Shown piece after piece: positions 16,770-25,640 of a stretch of DNA of 63,140 bases; positions within the stretch are counted from its first letter, which is position 1, and each line of letters starts with the position of its first letter. The translations under genes were made by a program, and so were the position numbers. Under the pieces are notes generated by a model that did not search any database, was not told the origin of the DNA, and worked only from the letters and a program-made list of their open reading frames with translations. The DNA is taken from assembly GCA_910586515.1 (NCBI GenBank), contig CAJUGL010000008.1, positions 21,681 through 84,820 of the forward strand, written 5' to 3'. This stretch comes from an uncultured Acetatifactor sp. (lineage in GTDB: Bacteria; Bacillota; Clostridia; Lachnospirales; Lachnospiraceae).

Positions 16770-17297
16770 CTAAGCGCTCCACATCGTTGCCAGTATTCCG
16801 TCCGCAATGGCCCGGGCCGTCTCATTGAACCGCTCGTCGAGAAGTCTGTTATCCGCATCCGTATTGATAAAGCCAACCTCTACCAGCACCGAGGGCATTT
16901 TCGTCTGTTTAAGCACCACCAGATCGTCCCGGACATTGACGCCCTGATTTTCATACCCAACCTGCGCCAGCCGGGTATTGATATTTTCCGCCAGTCTGGC
17001 CGCCTCCCCGTACCGATTGTACACCAGTGTCTCTATCCCCGTATACTGATTGGGATAAGGACTGGAGTTCCGGTGAATAGAGACAAAATAATCCCCGTTT
17101 ACCGCATTTCCCTCCTCCGCCTTCTGTGCCGGGGATTCATAGATATCTGTTGTTCTCGTGTAGTACACCTCCACGCCGTTTTGCTCCAGAATCCGTCCCA
17201 CGGCCAGCGCCAGAGCCAGGGCATCGTCTTTCTCCTGTCTGCCGTTATATACTGCCCCGGGATTTGCCCCGCCGTGTCCTGCATCAATTACCACCAT
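16770..17297 (-). CDS. N-acetylmuramoyl-L-alanine amidase (Amidase_3 domain)
   Basis: 175 residues that are just the catalytic domain. VVIDAGHGG at the start, Glu near residue 22 (in RQEKDDALALALA), His in FVSIHRN (about 75) and the catalytic Glu in VLVEVGFINT fit the zinc amidase family that cuts the bond between MurNAc and L-Ala. No signal peptide or wall-binding domain is present, so the enzyme may be cytoplasmic or released by lysis. The ATG at 17297 directly follows the T-run of a hairpin whose stem contains the only ribosome site. Confidence 0.9.
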   Translation of the reverse strand: MVVIDAGHGGANPGAVYNGRQEKDDALALALAVGRILEQNGVEVYYTRTTDIYESPAQKAEEGNAVNGDYFVSIHRNSSPYPNQYTGIETLVYNRYGEAARLAENINTRLAQVGYENQGVNVRDDLVVLKQTKMPSVLVEVGFINTDADNRLLDERFNETARAIADGILATMWSA

Positions 17298-17340
17298 AAA
17301 AAAACCCTCCGCATATCTCTCTTTAAGATATGCGGAAGGG
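17298..17340 (-). terminator. Terminator-like hairpin that also contains the amidase SD
   Basis: On the minus strand a stem is formed by 17340-17326 and 17318-17305, followed by seven T and then the amidase ATG. GGAGGG, the only plausible ribosome site for the amidase, is in the 3' arm. The hairpin thus ends the LiaF-like transcript and may hide the amidase start. Confidence 0.6.
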
Positions 17341-17374
17341 CATGGTTTTGTGACGGCTTTGAATTAAACTATAT

Positions 17375-17406
17375 CGTAACAGTTCAGACAGGGCGCTGAA
17401 CGGTTA
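17375..17406. repeat. Dispersed repeat, short copy A
   Basis: A near-perfect inverted repeat with GTAACAGTTCAG and CTGAACGGTTAC flanking ACAGGGCG. The same arms occur at 26,361-26,501 and at 47,542. It lies between the LiaF-like gene and the amidase. Confidence 0.6.
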
Positions 17407-17413
17407 CCTTACT

Positions 17414-18316
17414 TCAGATCTGTATGACTTCCAGTTTCCCGAAAATAATATCCCCTTCCACCCTGAGCACATTTACTCCGGCATTGCTGCAGCTGCCTCT
17501 CCTTCCCGAATGTCCAAAAATGTTTTCCGTGTCCAGTTCCACTGACCATGACATGGGAACATATAGAACCACACTGCCAAAAACACAATCCACATCGACC
17601 CTGGCTCTCCCTCTCTCCAACTGTGCCTCCGTAAAGTAGACCTGTATAGAACCAAAGATATTGTCGATGTCCACCTGGCTCACCACCCCGAATATATACT
17701 TGGTTGACTGGCCGAAGATTACGTCATAGGAAACAACCTCGCCATCCTGGTCACATATGTCTGACTCACCCTTTTCCGGATATTCCTCCCAGTCCTCCTC
17801 ATCCATGTCATCGTGTTTTCCCACTTCAATGCCCACCGGATAATTTCTGTTCTTATGCCCCCACCCGGGAAACAGACTATTCAGCCCAACGGTTCCAAGC
17901 AGTGCCGCGCCCAACACCGGCCATGGCGTAATACTCTCCAGATGCAGAAGCTCGTCATTGACAATGATCAGGAATGCTGCCGAAAACAGAATCGTTCCAA
18001 TCTGCCTCCACAGTATCCCCTTTACCAGGAAGTACAGCAGGCAGATGCTGAACAGAATGGACCAGAAACCGATTCCTTTCAGAACCGTCTCCAGGTGCAG
18101 CAGCTCATCGTTGACAAAGACCAAAATCGCCGCCGAAACCAGGACCGTTCCGACCTTTTTCCGGAAAATCCCCTTTATCAGGACAGACAGCAGACAAATG
18201 TTCAGCAGGACGGACCAAAAGCCGATTCCCTGCAGAAATCCAAGCCTGTCGGCAATCAGGGCCGCCGCCCCCATCAACATTACCATTCCCAAAAAAATAT
18301 TTCTCTCTTCTTTCAT
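17414..18316 (-). CDS. LiaF-like envelope protein with duplicated TM hairpin
   Basis: 300 residues. The N-terminal 150 are membrane segments and the C-terminal part is a beta-rich LiaF/toastrack-like domain (VSYDVIFGQSTKYI, then several IFG repeats such as DNIFGSIQVYF). A 51-residue unit beginning GIGFWSVLLNICLL is repeated at residues 30 and 81 (VNDELLHLE in both). LiaF-type proteins repress or sense envelope stress. It follows a LytTR gene by 17 bp, a pair seen repeatedly in Firmicutes where the LytTR protein controls the membrane protein. A terminator hairpin follows it. Confidence 0.75.
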   Translation of the reverse strand: MKEERNIFLGMVMLMGAAALIADRLGFLQGIGFWSVLLNICLLSVLIKGIFRKKVGTVLVSAAILVFVNDELLHLETVLKGIGFWSILFSICLLYFLVKGILWRQIGTILFSAAFLIIVNDELLHLESITPWPVLGAALLGTVGLNSLFPGWGHKNRNYPVGIEVGKHDDMDEEDWEEYPEKGESDICDQDGEVVSYDVIFGQSTKYIFGVVSQVDIDNIFGSIQVYFTEAQLERGRARVDVDCVFGSVVLYVPMSWSVELDTENIFGHSGRRGSCSNAGVNVLRVEGDIIFGKLEVIQI

Positions 18317-18332
18317 CTTTTCCGCCTCTCTT

Positions 18333-18812
18333 TCACAATCCCAGTTTTCTGGTTTTCAGACGTTCCGTCACTGCCCTGAAATACGCTCTGGATACAAAAG
18401 CCTTCTTTCCGCTTCCCGTAAATTCCATCTCACTGGACGCAGTCAGATTTCTTGTCACGGAATACACCAGATCCAGATTGGCAATACAGGATTTGGAAAT
18501 ACGCATAAAGCTTCCCGGCAGGAGTTCCTCCAATTCATAGAGCCTGTAGTCGCAGGTAAAGATCCTGTCCGCAGTGTGGGCCCGCATCTGGCGCCCCTCC
18601 GTCTCAAAAAAACAGATTTCTTCCAGGGGCACATAGAACTCCGTCTCGGCGTTTTTCAGGGAAAAACATCTTTTTCCATGAAATCCCATTCCGACGCCTT
18701 CCTGCCCGGATATGTAGTTCTGGAGACTGACAACGGAATCGCTCAGCCTGCCGCAGCGGATAATGACCTCTTCCTCTGCAAGCCCTTCTTCAATCTCGAT
18801 CTTTACCTTCAT
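18333..18812 (-). CDS. LytTR-domain transcription regulator
   Basis: 159 residues. There is no receiver domain; the C-terminal 95 residues are a LytTR DNA-binding domain (EFYVPLEEICFFETEGRQ, FTCDYRLYELEELLP, FMRISKSCIANLDLV). Residues 1-60 are a short N-terminal part with alternating strands. Stand-alone LytTR proteins of this type usually sit beside LiaF-like membrane proteins and autoregulate the pair. The ribosome site is weak, with GGAG further upstream. Confidence 0.85.
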   Translation of the reverse strand: MKVKIEIEEGLAEEEVIIRCGRLSDSVVSLQNYISGQEGVGMGFHGKRCFSLKNAETEFYVPLEEICFFETEGRQMRAHTADRIFTCDYRLYELEELLPGSFMRISKSCIANLDLVYSVTRNLTASSEMEFTGSGKKAFVSRAYFRAVTERLKTRKLGL

Positions 18813-19130
18813 CTCTTTTTCATGGGGCTCCTTTCCTTCACGTCCTTCTGATTCCAGTATACCGGAAATCCGGAATCTGTAAACAGGTTCTGCGCGAGAG
18901 GTTATTTTACAGGGATAAGTGGTAACGAACAGACGCTTATTACAGCATTACGGCAAAACAGCAGATAAGACTATATCAGAAAATGGTTACACCATAATAC
19001 CGATTAGTCTTATCTGCCGCTAAATAGCCAGGTCTCACGGTTACACCCTTTGACCCTAATTATTAACAGACCGAAATCTGCCATCCGGGACCTAATACTC
19101 GCTCCCCTGCTGCGGGGCGCAAACCTGAAT
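18813..19130. other. Gap between groEL and the LytTR gene with a large inverted repeat
   Basis: No gene is seen. GCAGATAAGACTA at 18961-18973 is perfectly repeated in inverted form at 19005-19017, with a 31-nt spacer. GGTTACACC occurs twice nearby, and a small CCCC/GGGG hairpin at about 19,104-19,120 may end the groEL transcript. The LytTR promoter should also lie here. Confidence 0.5.
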
Positions 19131-20756
19131 TTACATCATGCCGCCCATTCCGCCTGCGCCTGCGGGCATTGCGGGAGTCTCTTCCTTGATATTGGCCACA
19201 ACGCTCTCGGTGGTCAGCAGGGTGCTTGCCACGCTGGTAGCGTTCTGCAGGGCGCTTCTGGTCACCTTTGCGGGATCCAGAATGCCGGCCTTCACCATGT
19301 CCACATACTCCTCTTTCAGAACATCGAAGCCCACGCCTGCCTCAGACTCGCGCACCTTGTTGATAATTACGCTGCCCTCCAGGCCTGCATTAGCCGCAAT
19401 ATGATACAGCGGGGACTCCAGGGCCTTCAGCACGATGCCTGCGCCAGTCTTTTCGTCGCCTTCCATGGTATCAGCCAGTTTGGTCACTTCCTTGGCCGCA
19501 TGGATATAAGCGGAACCGCCGCCGCAGATAATGCCTTCCTCCACGGCTGCCCTGGTGGCTGCCAGAGCGTCTTCCATGCGGAGCTTTGCTTCCTTCATCT
19601 CTGTCTCGGTAGCGGCGCCTACACGGATAACGGCAACGCCTCCTGCCAGCTTGGCCAGTCTCTCCTGAAGCTTCTCGCGGTCAAAATCGGAAGTGGTCTC
19701 TTCGATCTGCTTCTTGATCTGTGCGATGCGTGCCTGGATCTCGCTCTTCTCGCCCTCGCCGTCCACGATAACGGTATTCTCTTTCTGCACCTTCACGGAT
19801 TTTGCATGTCCCAGCATATCCATGGTGGTATCCTTCAGTTCATAGCCCAGATCGGAGCTGATTACGGTACCGCCTGTGAGAATGGCGATATCCTGCAGCA
19901 TATCCTTTCTCCTGTCGCCGTAGCCGGGAGCCTTCACTGCCACTACATTGAAGGTGCCGCGGAGCTTGTTGACAATCAAAGTGGTCAGGGCCTCGCCCTC
20001 CACATCCTCCGCGATAATCAGCAGCTTTGCGCCGGACTGTACGATCTGCTCCAACAGGGGAAGAATCTCCTGGATATTGGAAATCTTCTTGTCTGTGATC
20101 AGGATGCAGGGATTATCCAGGGTAGCTTCCATCTTGTCCATATCCGTAGCCATATACGCGGAGATATAGCCCCTGTCAAACTGCATACCCTCTACCAGAT
20201 CCAGTTCAGTCTGCATGGTCTTGGACTCTTCAATGGTGATAACGCCGTCTCCGCTGACCTTTTCCATTGCATCCGCCACCAGCTGGCCTACTTCGTCATC
20301 CCCGGCAGAGATGGCTGCCACTCTCGCGATATGCTCCTTGCCGTTTACCTTCTGGCTCATCTTGGAAATGGCGTCCACCGCGCACTCGGTAGCCTTCTTC
20401 ATACCTTTTCTGAGAATGATGGGATTTGCGCCTGCAGCCAGGTTTTTGATGCCTGCGTTTACCATCGCCTGTGCCAGAACGGTAGCCGTGGTGGTGCCGT
20501 CGCCTGCCACATCATTGGTCTTGGTAGCCACTTCCTTTACCAACTGCGCGCCCATATTCTCGAATGCGTCTGCCAGTTCGATCTCCTTTGCGATGGTAAC
20601 ACCGTCATTGGTGATCAGGGGAGCGCCGAAGGACTTATCCAGAACCACATTCCTTCCCTTGGGTCCAAGGGTCACTCTCACGGTATCACTTAACTGATTG
20701 ACACCTGACTCTAATGCTGCACGGGCTTCCGCACCGTATTTAATCTCTTTTGCCAT
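19131..20756 (-). CDS. groL: Chaperonin GroEL
   Basis: 541 residues from ATG 20756 (GGAGG upstream); the frame extends 8 codons further but those lack support. All landmarks are present: AKEIKYG start, TLGPKGRNVVLDK, the ATP-binding DGTTTATVLA, EGMQFDRGY, VVAVKAPGYGDRRK, and the C-terminal GGMGGMM tail. Forms the 14-mer folding chamber with GroES. It follows groS by about 140 bp. Confidence 0.99.
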   Translation of the reverse strand: MAKEIKYGAEARAALESGVNQLSDTVRVTLGPKGRNVVLDKSFGAPLITNDGVTIAKEIELADAFENMGAQLVKEVATKTNDVAGDGTTTATVLAQAMVNAGIKNLAAGANPIILRKGMKKATECAVDAISKMSQKVNGKEHIARVAAISAGDDEVGQLVADAMEKVSGDGVITIEESKTMQTELDLVEGMQFDRGYISAYMATDMDKMEATLDNPCILITDKKISNIQEILPLLEQIVQSGAKLLIIAEDVEGEALTTLIVNKLRGTFNVVAVKAPGYGDRRKDMLQDIAILTGGTVISSDLGYELKDTTMDMLGHAKSVKVQKENTVIVDGEGEKSEIQARIAQIKKQIEETTSDFDREKLQERLAKLAGGVAVIRVGAATETEMKEAKLRMEDALAATRAAVEEGIICGGGSAYIHAAKEVTKLADTMEGDEKTGAGIVLKALESPLYHIAANAGLEGSVIINKVRESEAGVGFDVLKEEYVDMVKAGILDPAKVTRSALQNATSVASTLLTTESVVANIKEETPAMPAGAGGMGGMM

Positions 20757-20899
20757 GATTTTTATGCCTCCATTTTCCATTCATTTTATTAGATTGATCT
20801 CTTTGATTATATTCTCTGTCCGCTTCTCATGCCTCTTTCCGGCATTCCTCACTGTCGGGCCGCAGAACTCTGCTCTGCTTCATGCCCGCCCTGCCGCTG

Positions 20900-21187
20900 T
20901 CAGTTCTCAATCACAGCCAGAATATCGTTCTGCTTCACTACGATGAATTCCTCTTCGTCAAGCTTCACTTCCGTTCCTGAATACTTGGAGTAGATTACGC
21001 TGTCGCCCACCTTTACTTCCATTTTGACTTCCTTGCCGTCTACCATGCCGCCGGGGCCTACAGCCACAACCTCTGCCTGCTGGGGCTTTTCCTTGCTCTG
21101 TCCGGGAAGAACAATACCGGATTTTGTGGTCTCTTCAGCCACCAACTGTTTTAATACAACTCTGTCACCCAAAGGTACTAACTTCAT
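20900..21187 (-). CDS. groS: Co-chaperonin GroES
   Basis: 95 residues, the normal length. LVPLGDRVVLKQL at the start, a mobile loop near ETTKSGIVLPG, and the roof hairpin VAVGPGG are clear. It is the first gene of the groESL operon, with CIRCE and a sigma-A promoter upstream, so it should be repressed by HrcA in the absence of stress. Confidence 0.99.
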   Translation of the reverse strand: MKLVPLGDRVVLKQLVAEETTKSGIVLPGQSKEKPQQAEVVAVGPGGMVDGKEVKMEVKVGDSVIYSKYSGTEVKLDEEEFIVVKQNDILAVIEN

Positions 21188-21226
21188 GATAATTGCCTCC
21201 TGTCATCTACATTTAATTTGTATCTG

Positions 21227-21253
21227 TTAGCACTCTTTTACTACGAGTGCTAA
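21227..21253. promoter_or_regulatory. CIRCE operator of groES-groEL
   Basis: TTAGCACTC, nine bases, GAGTGCTAA: an exact match to the CIRCE consensus bound by HrcA. It lies about 40 bp upstream of the groES start and just downstream of the promoter. Confidence 0.98.
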
Positions 21254-21265
21254 TTGCTAACACAT

Positions 21266-21294
21266 ATAATAATTTCATCCGAAAGTCTTTGCAA
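21266..21294 (-). promoter_or_regulatory. Sigma-A promoter of groES-groEL
   Basis: On the minus strand TTGCAA (21294-21289), 17 bases, TATTAT (21271-21266), directly before CIRCE. HrcA bound at CIRCE would cover the start of transcription. Confidence 0.85.
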
Positions 21295-21539
21295 ACGCAT
21301 TCACGCAGGAATAAATCTTTTTTTCTTTCATTTTCTTTTATTATCTCTTGTTTTCTCTTGATATCTCATTTTGGCTGTCAGCAATTGATTTAATATTTAT
21401 TTTATATATTGATTAATCGCCTCCCTTTTCTAAATTTATCCGCTGTTATGCCGATATAATAAATAAGAACATTGACACTGTTGAAATATGCATCCAAGGA
21501 GGGATTAACGCAGCAAACGGAATTCATAGCGATTTCAGA

Positions 21540-21761
21540 GTGTATCCGGTTCAAATGGTTGTCAGTACGCCGAAGCTGAAAAGGGAAAACGGCGGTTCAG
21601 GACATCAGCAGTCCCAGCCCCCGAAGCCTTCCTCCTTTGGCAAAATACTCGAAAAGACCGCGGCAGATAATTGTCCGGAAGAAATCTACACTGTGACTTA
21701 TGACAGAAACAGCCGGCTCCAGACTTTCTACTACCGCCAGTCCAAAGAGTACACTTTCTAA
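21540..21761 (+). CDS. Small protein of unknown function
   Basis: 73 codons from GTG 21540, polar with a Pro/Gln/Ser-rich middle and a C-terminal part EIYTVTYDRNSRLQTFYYRQ. The frame is open upstream for 12 more codons (INAANGIHSDFR) to just beyond AAGGAGG at 21497, so the protein may begin there with a non-AUG codon; neither start is ideal. An inverted repeat follows the stop, consistent with a real single-gene unit. Not recognised. Confidence 0.45.
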   Translation: MYPVQMVVSTPKLKRENGGSGHQQSQPPKPSSFGKILEKTAADNCPEEIYTVTYDRNSRLQTFYYRQSKEYTF

Positions 21762-21766
21762 CGACA

Positions 21767-21797
21767 AACAGGCATGTGCTGTACACACATGCCTGTT
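21767..21797 (+). terminator. Hairpin after the small ORF
   Basis: AACAGGCATGTG pairs perfectly with CACATGCCTGTT across 7 nt, followed by CGTTTTA. It starts 5 bases after the stop codon of the preceding small gene. Confidence 0.6.
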
Positions 21798-21913
21798 CGT
21801 TTTATGCGCAGGCACAAAGTGCGGCTCCCCGCACCTGGAAGTTTGCCGTTAAATAACTTTTTCTCTGAAGCATTGACATCGTTCCGACAGAACAAACAGG
21901 AGAAGCCACTGCC

Positions 21914-22615
21914 ATGAACACAGGAAGCCTTTTGGAAACCACAATGAACACAAGAGAACTGGGCGGATACCGGACAGCCTCCGGAGAATACACCCGCCGG
22001 GGCGTGCTGCTTCGAAGCGATGAGCCTCTCTGCCCCAGCGAAAGGGACATTGCCTTCTTACTGGAAGGGCATATCACCACCCTCATTGACCTGCGCGGAA
22101 AGCAGGATACGGAAAAGAAGCCCAGTCCCTTTGCCCGTATGTCTGCCTTTTCCTATCACAATATCCCCATTGAGGAAGGCAGCGGCATTCCGGAATCAAC
22201 CGCAGCCGTCCCCCACAGCTATCTGGCCATTGCAGAGGCCGCAAACAGCGGCGATATCTACCGCTGCATCGCCCACGCCCCGGAGGGCGCGCTGTTCCAC
22301 TGCGCGGCGGGAAAGGACCGCACCGGAGTGGTATCTGCAGTATTACTGCTGCTTGCGGGAGTCAGTGACGGGGATATTGTGAGAAATTACATGCTGACCA
22401 GAGAATACAATCAAAAACGGTTCCTGCGGGCGCGGCGGACCTACCCGGACATAGATATCAATATCATCATTCCTCATGAGGAATATATGGAAAAATTCCT
22501 GCAGCTGTTCCGGGATGCCTACAAAGCCCCGGAGCGCTATCTGCAGGCAATAGGAATAACCCGGGAAGAAATACGGTATATCAGGTATAAATTAACAGGA
22601 AAGTATTCCCTCTGA
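21914..22615 (+). CDS. Tyrosine-protein phosphatase (Y_phosphatase3 type)
   Basis: 233 residues. The P-loop HCAAGKDRTG (Cys130, Arg136) is the catalytic signature of the family that includes bacterial dual-specificity and lipid/tyrosine phosphatases. RELGGYRTASGEYTRRGVLLRSDE at the N-terminus is also typical. No signal peptide, so cytoplasmic. AGGAG lies 11 nt before the ATG. The substrate is unknown. It stands alone, convergent with the following AAA gene. Confidence 0.9.
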   Translation: MNTGSLLETTMNTRELGGYRTASGEYTRRGVLLRSDEPLCPSERDIAFLLEGHITTLIDLRGKQDTEKKPSPFARMSAFSYHNIPIEEGSGIPESTAAVPHSYLAIAEAANSGDIYRCIAHAPEGALFHCAAGKDRTGVVSAVLLLLAGVSDGDIVRNYMLTREYNQKRFLRARRTYPDIDINIIIPHEEYMEKFLQLFRDAYKAPERYLQAIGITREEIRYIRYKLTGKYSL

Positions 22616-22620
22616 CTGCT

Positions 22621-24171
22621 TCAGGACCAGGGTTCAATCCGGCAGCTGTGTTTTATCTCTTTTCTGTCATAGCTGATTCCCACCAGCAGGATTCCGCCGC
22701 AGCTTTCCGCCTTTTCCGTATACCCTTTCTGCCGAATCTGCCGGATGGCATTCTCCGGAGTGTCGTCCACCTTCAGCTCAAGGATAATTGCCTGCTGCCC
22801 TCTTCTTCTGGGCAGAAAAAGATAATCGCAGTATCCTTTTCCGCTTTTAGCCTCTCTTACCACCCGGTAATCTTTTCTTGCATATAAATAGCACAGGGTA
22901 ATCACACAGGACAGGGCATTTTCATCATTGTACTGCAGAAAGGGAATCTCCCTGTCATGAACCTTCTCCAGTATGTCAGCCACTTTCCGCTCATCCTGGG
23001 CCAATGTAGCGGCCAACATTTCTTTTGAACTGTCCACGATTTCCCTGATCTCTCCCATGCTGCTCCGAGCCAGAACCCTTTGAAATTTCTCCATCAGCTC
23101 GCGGTTGGGAATCTTCAGATATCCGTCATAGTAAGACAAAAACCCGTAAACCACCATTGCGGACAATATCTCGTCCCTGGTGTTCAGCTCCTGTTCCACG
23201 GCGCTGAATCCGCTTAAGTCAGCCTCCACAGGAATTCCTGCCACCATTTTCACAATATCCTCCCGCACTTCGTCCGCATTGTGCTCCACACAGTCCGCCA
23301 CCTCATTCACAGGCCCTGTTTCCGTCCAGTAATTGCGGCATACACCATCCGTCAGGGCCCGGCTGACCGAGCGGGGATTAAACAGATGCCTTCCGTCGCT
23401 CATGAGATATCCGTCATACCACCATTCCAGATCTTCATAACTCACAGTTCCGTGCTGAGCAGTCAATTTCTTCACTTCCTCTTCCGTCAGACCGAAATAT
23501 TCCTCAAAAACCCGGTCATTGGTAAAGTGATATTCCCAGAACATATTCAATTCTGATCCGCTTGCATACTTGGCTATGGGCAGTACTCCTGTCATATAAA
23601 CCAGGTCCACATAGGCTTTGTCCTTCAAAAGAGATTTGAGAAACTTTAAATAATGAACCTTATTCTCCGGCGTAATATATTTTTCATAAAAAACCGCATC
23701 CCACTCATCCAGAATAAAAATAAACGAATCCCCTGTAGCCTGCAGCATTTCACTCATTCCGGCATATTCACTCTTCTTCAGCACAGGATACCCTTCCTGC
23801 AGATCGCTCTTCAGCTTCTTGAGAATGCTTTTCAGATAAGTCTCATAATCTTCACAGAAATCAGGAACAATACTGAAATCAATATGAATTACATTATATT
23901 TGTTGAGATGCGCTTCATAATCTTCCCTGCCAGAAATTGCCAGATTCCGGAAAAGGTCATGGGTATCATATCCCTTTGTATAATAAGCTCCCAACATATT
24001 GGCGTTCACGGTTTTGCCGAAACGCCTCGGTCTGGTAATGCAGACGTATTTTCCGTTGGTCCGGATGGCAGAAGATATCTTTGCGATCAGCAGACTTTTA
24101 TCCACATAGATCTCACTGTTCAGGGTATCCTGAAACAGGATGATCTGCGCATTTGTATTCAGATAATACAT
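22621..24171 (-). CDS. AAA-ATPase-like / PD-(D/E)XK nuclease protein
   Basis: 516 residues from ATG 24171 (GGGAGGGG upstream). The N-terminal AAA-ATPase_like domain has RPRRFGKTVNANML as Walker A (47-54) and FIFILDEWDAVF as Walker B. The C-terminal part carries a PD-(D/E)XK nuclease pattern (YCDYLFLPRRRGQQAIILELKVD). This family (formerly DUF1703-containing) is abundant and often multi-copy in gut Clostridia and Bacteroidetes; its biological role is not settled. It overlaps no neighbour, ending 5 bases from the phosphatase stop. Confidence 0.88.
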   Translation of the reverse strand: MYYLNTNAQIILFQDTLNSEIYVDKSLLIAKISSAIRTNGKYVCITRPRRFGKTVNANMLGAYYTKGYDTHDLFRNLAISGREDYEAHLNKYNVIHIDFSIVPDFCEDYETYLKSILKKLKSDLQEGYPVLKKSEYAGMSEMLQATGDSFIFILDEWDAVFYEKYITPENKVHYLKFLKSLLKDKAYVDLVYMTGVLPIAKYASGSELNMFWEYHFTNDRVFEEYFGLTEEEVKKLTAQHGTVSYEDLEWWYDGYLMSDGRHLFNPRSVSRALTDGVCRNYWTETGPVNEVADCVEHNADEVREDIVKMVAGIPVEADLSGFSAVEQELNTRDEILSAMVVYGFLSYYDGYLKIPNRELMEKFQRVLARSSMGEIREIVDSSKEMLAATLAQDERKVADILEKVHDREIPFLQYNDENALSCVITLCYLYARKDYRVVREAKSGKGYCDYLFLPRRRGQQAIILELKVDDTPENAIRQIRQKGYTEKAESCGGILLVGISYDRKEIKHSCRIEPWS

Positions 24172-24185
24172 TCCGCCCCTCCCTG

Positions 24186-25037
24186 TCATTTTAAAGCCCC
24201 ATTCTTCGGGACATACCGCATATCGCTGACATTATAAACCGTCATAAACGCCTCAGGGTCCTCTTTGCTCACATACTGCATCAGTTTCTGGTACTCATTC
24301 TTGTCCACAATAGTGATTATCTCATTCCGCACCACACCGTCATAGGCCCCCTGCGCCTGATAGATGGTTGCCCCGCTTTTCAGGGTATGTAAAATCCAAT
24401 CCCGTATCTGCTCCTCCTTATCCTTTGAGATGATGCAGACCCGCCTTTTGATCTTCTGTCCGAAAATGAAATGATCCAGTACCATACCGTTCAGATAGGT
24501 TCCCAGTACGCTCAGAACAACTGTCTTTTTATCATATACAAAAGCCGAACTCAGCGCCACCACCATGCCGCTTAAGCTCATGGCTCTGCCCAGGTCCATG
24601 TGCAGATACCGGTTCATCATCTTGGCCACAATGTCCAGACCGCCGGAGGAGGCATTCATATTGAACAAAATGCTCAGGCCGATACTCACCGTGAAAATAT
24701 AGCAGGCTACATCCAGCGCAGCGTCCCCGGTCATGGAACTGTAATTCGGCAGCAGGACTTCAAACATGCCGATAAATACCGGCAGCAGGACGGATGTGTA
24801 CACTGTCTTGAACCCGAAGTCATGGCCGCAGAACAGAAACCCGGCGATCAGCAGTATGATGTTCAATCCCATGGTGATGGCCGATACGGATAAGGGGATA
24901 ACATTAGACAATACAATGGCCAGACCCGACACGGAACTCACCGCCGCATGGCTTGGTATCAGAAAGAAAAATACGGCCGCCGCCGCAATCAATGTGGCAA
25001 ATGCCATCACTGCCAGTTCCCGGATCGTTTTCTTCAT
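24186..25037 (-). CDS. YitT family membrane protein (DUF161/DUF2179)
   Basis: About 283 residues from ATG 25037, with AGGAGG upstream. Five or six hydrophobic segments (start MKKTIRELAVMAFATLIAAAAVFFF) are followed by a cytoplasmic DUF2179 domain (RRVCIISKDKEEQIRDWI, YDGVVRNEIITIVDKNEYQKL). The fold is that of YitT/YvjA membrane proteins, some of which are thought to be transporters. Substrate unknown. It follows the GNAT gene closely. Confidence 0.85.
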   Translation of the reverse strand: MKKTIRELAVMAFATLIAAAAVFFFLIPSHAAVSSVSGLAIVLSNVIPLSVSAITMGLNIILLIAGFLFCGHDFGFKTVYTSVLLPVFIGMFEVLLPNYSSMTGDAALDVACYIFTVSIGLSILFNMNASSGGLDIVAKMMNRYLHMDLGRAMSLSGMVVALSSAFVYDKKTVVLSVLGTYLNGMVLDHFIFGQKIKRRVCIISKDKEEQIRDWILHTLKSGATIYQAQGAYDGVVRNEIITIVDKNEYQKLMQYVSKEDPEAFMTVYNVSDMRYVPKNGALK

Positions 25038-25060
25038 ATTATTCCCGCCTCCTGTCTTTA

Positions 25061-25498
25061 TCATGCTTTTGCTCCCGCCTGAAAATACTTTCTCATCCAG
25101 ATATGGGGGCATCCCTGATCGTCTGCAATTTCACCAAATTCCGTATATCCGCACTTTTGATAAAATGCTGCCGCCCTGCACTGGGCATGCAGGACAATGG
25201 AGCTTCCCCCCAGACGCCGGACATATTGCTCCGCTTCCTCCATTATGGCCGCCCCCGCCTGCCTGCCCCGGTATTCCTTCACCACGGCCAGTCTGCCCAG
25301 TACATGGGAATCCATGGCCTCATCCCAGAATATACGGCAGGTGCCCACAGGTGTTTTCTCCTGATCATACAACACGATGTGCGCGGCCCTGTGGTCCACG
25401 TCGTCGAATTCCTCCCGAAATCCCTGCTCCTCCACGAAAACCCTGTGCCTTATTTCCCTGGCGCAGTCCGGGATCTGTTCATATATTTCCGCATCCAT
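25061..25498 (-). CDS. GNAT family N-acetyltransferase (ElaA-like)
   Basis: 145 residues. The start REIRHRVFVEEQGFREEFDDVDHRAAHIVLYD and the acetyl-CoA binding loop EYRGRQAGAAIMEEAE (R/Q-x-x-G-x-A) are those of GNAT enzymes, with YQKCGYTEFGE at the end. Substrate cannot be told. It lies upstream of yitT, probably in one operon. Confidence 0.9.
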   Translation of the reverse strand: MDAEIYEQIPDCAREIRHRVFVEEQGFREEFDDVDHRAAHIVLYDQEKTPVGTCRIFWDEAMDSHVLGRLAVVKEYRGRQAGAAIMEEAEQYVRRLGGSSIVLHAQCRAAAFYQKCGYTEFGEIADDQGCPHIWMRKYFQAGAKA

Positions 25499-25640
25499 TC
25501 CAGTTCTTCTCCTTTTGGAAATATCTTACCATGTCGGCCCCGGAAATACAAGACTTTCCTCCCGGCCGAATATTTTTGAAAAAGGTCTTGTTTATGACGC
25601 AGCGTAATGATGTATAATATGTCATAGGAGGCAGGCAATT

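Noticed and set aside
19050..20693. 547-codon plus-strand frame opposite groEL
   Set aside because: His/Cys/Leu-rich antisense shadow of groEL.
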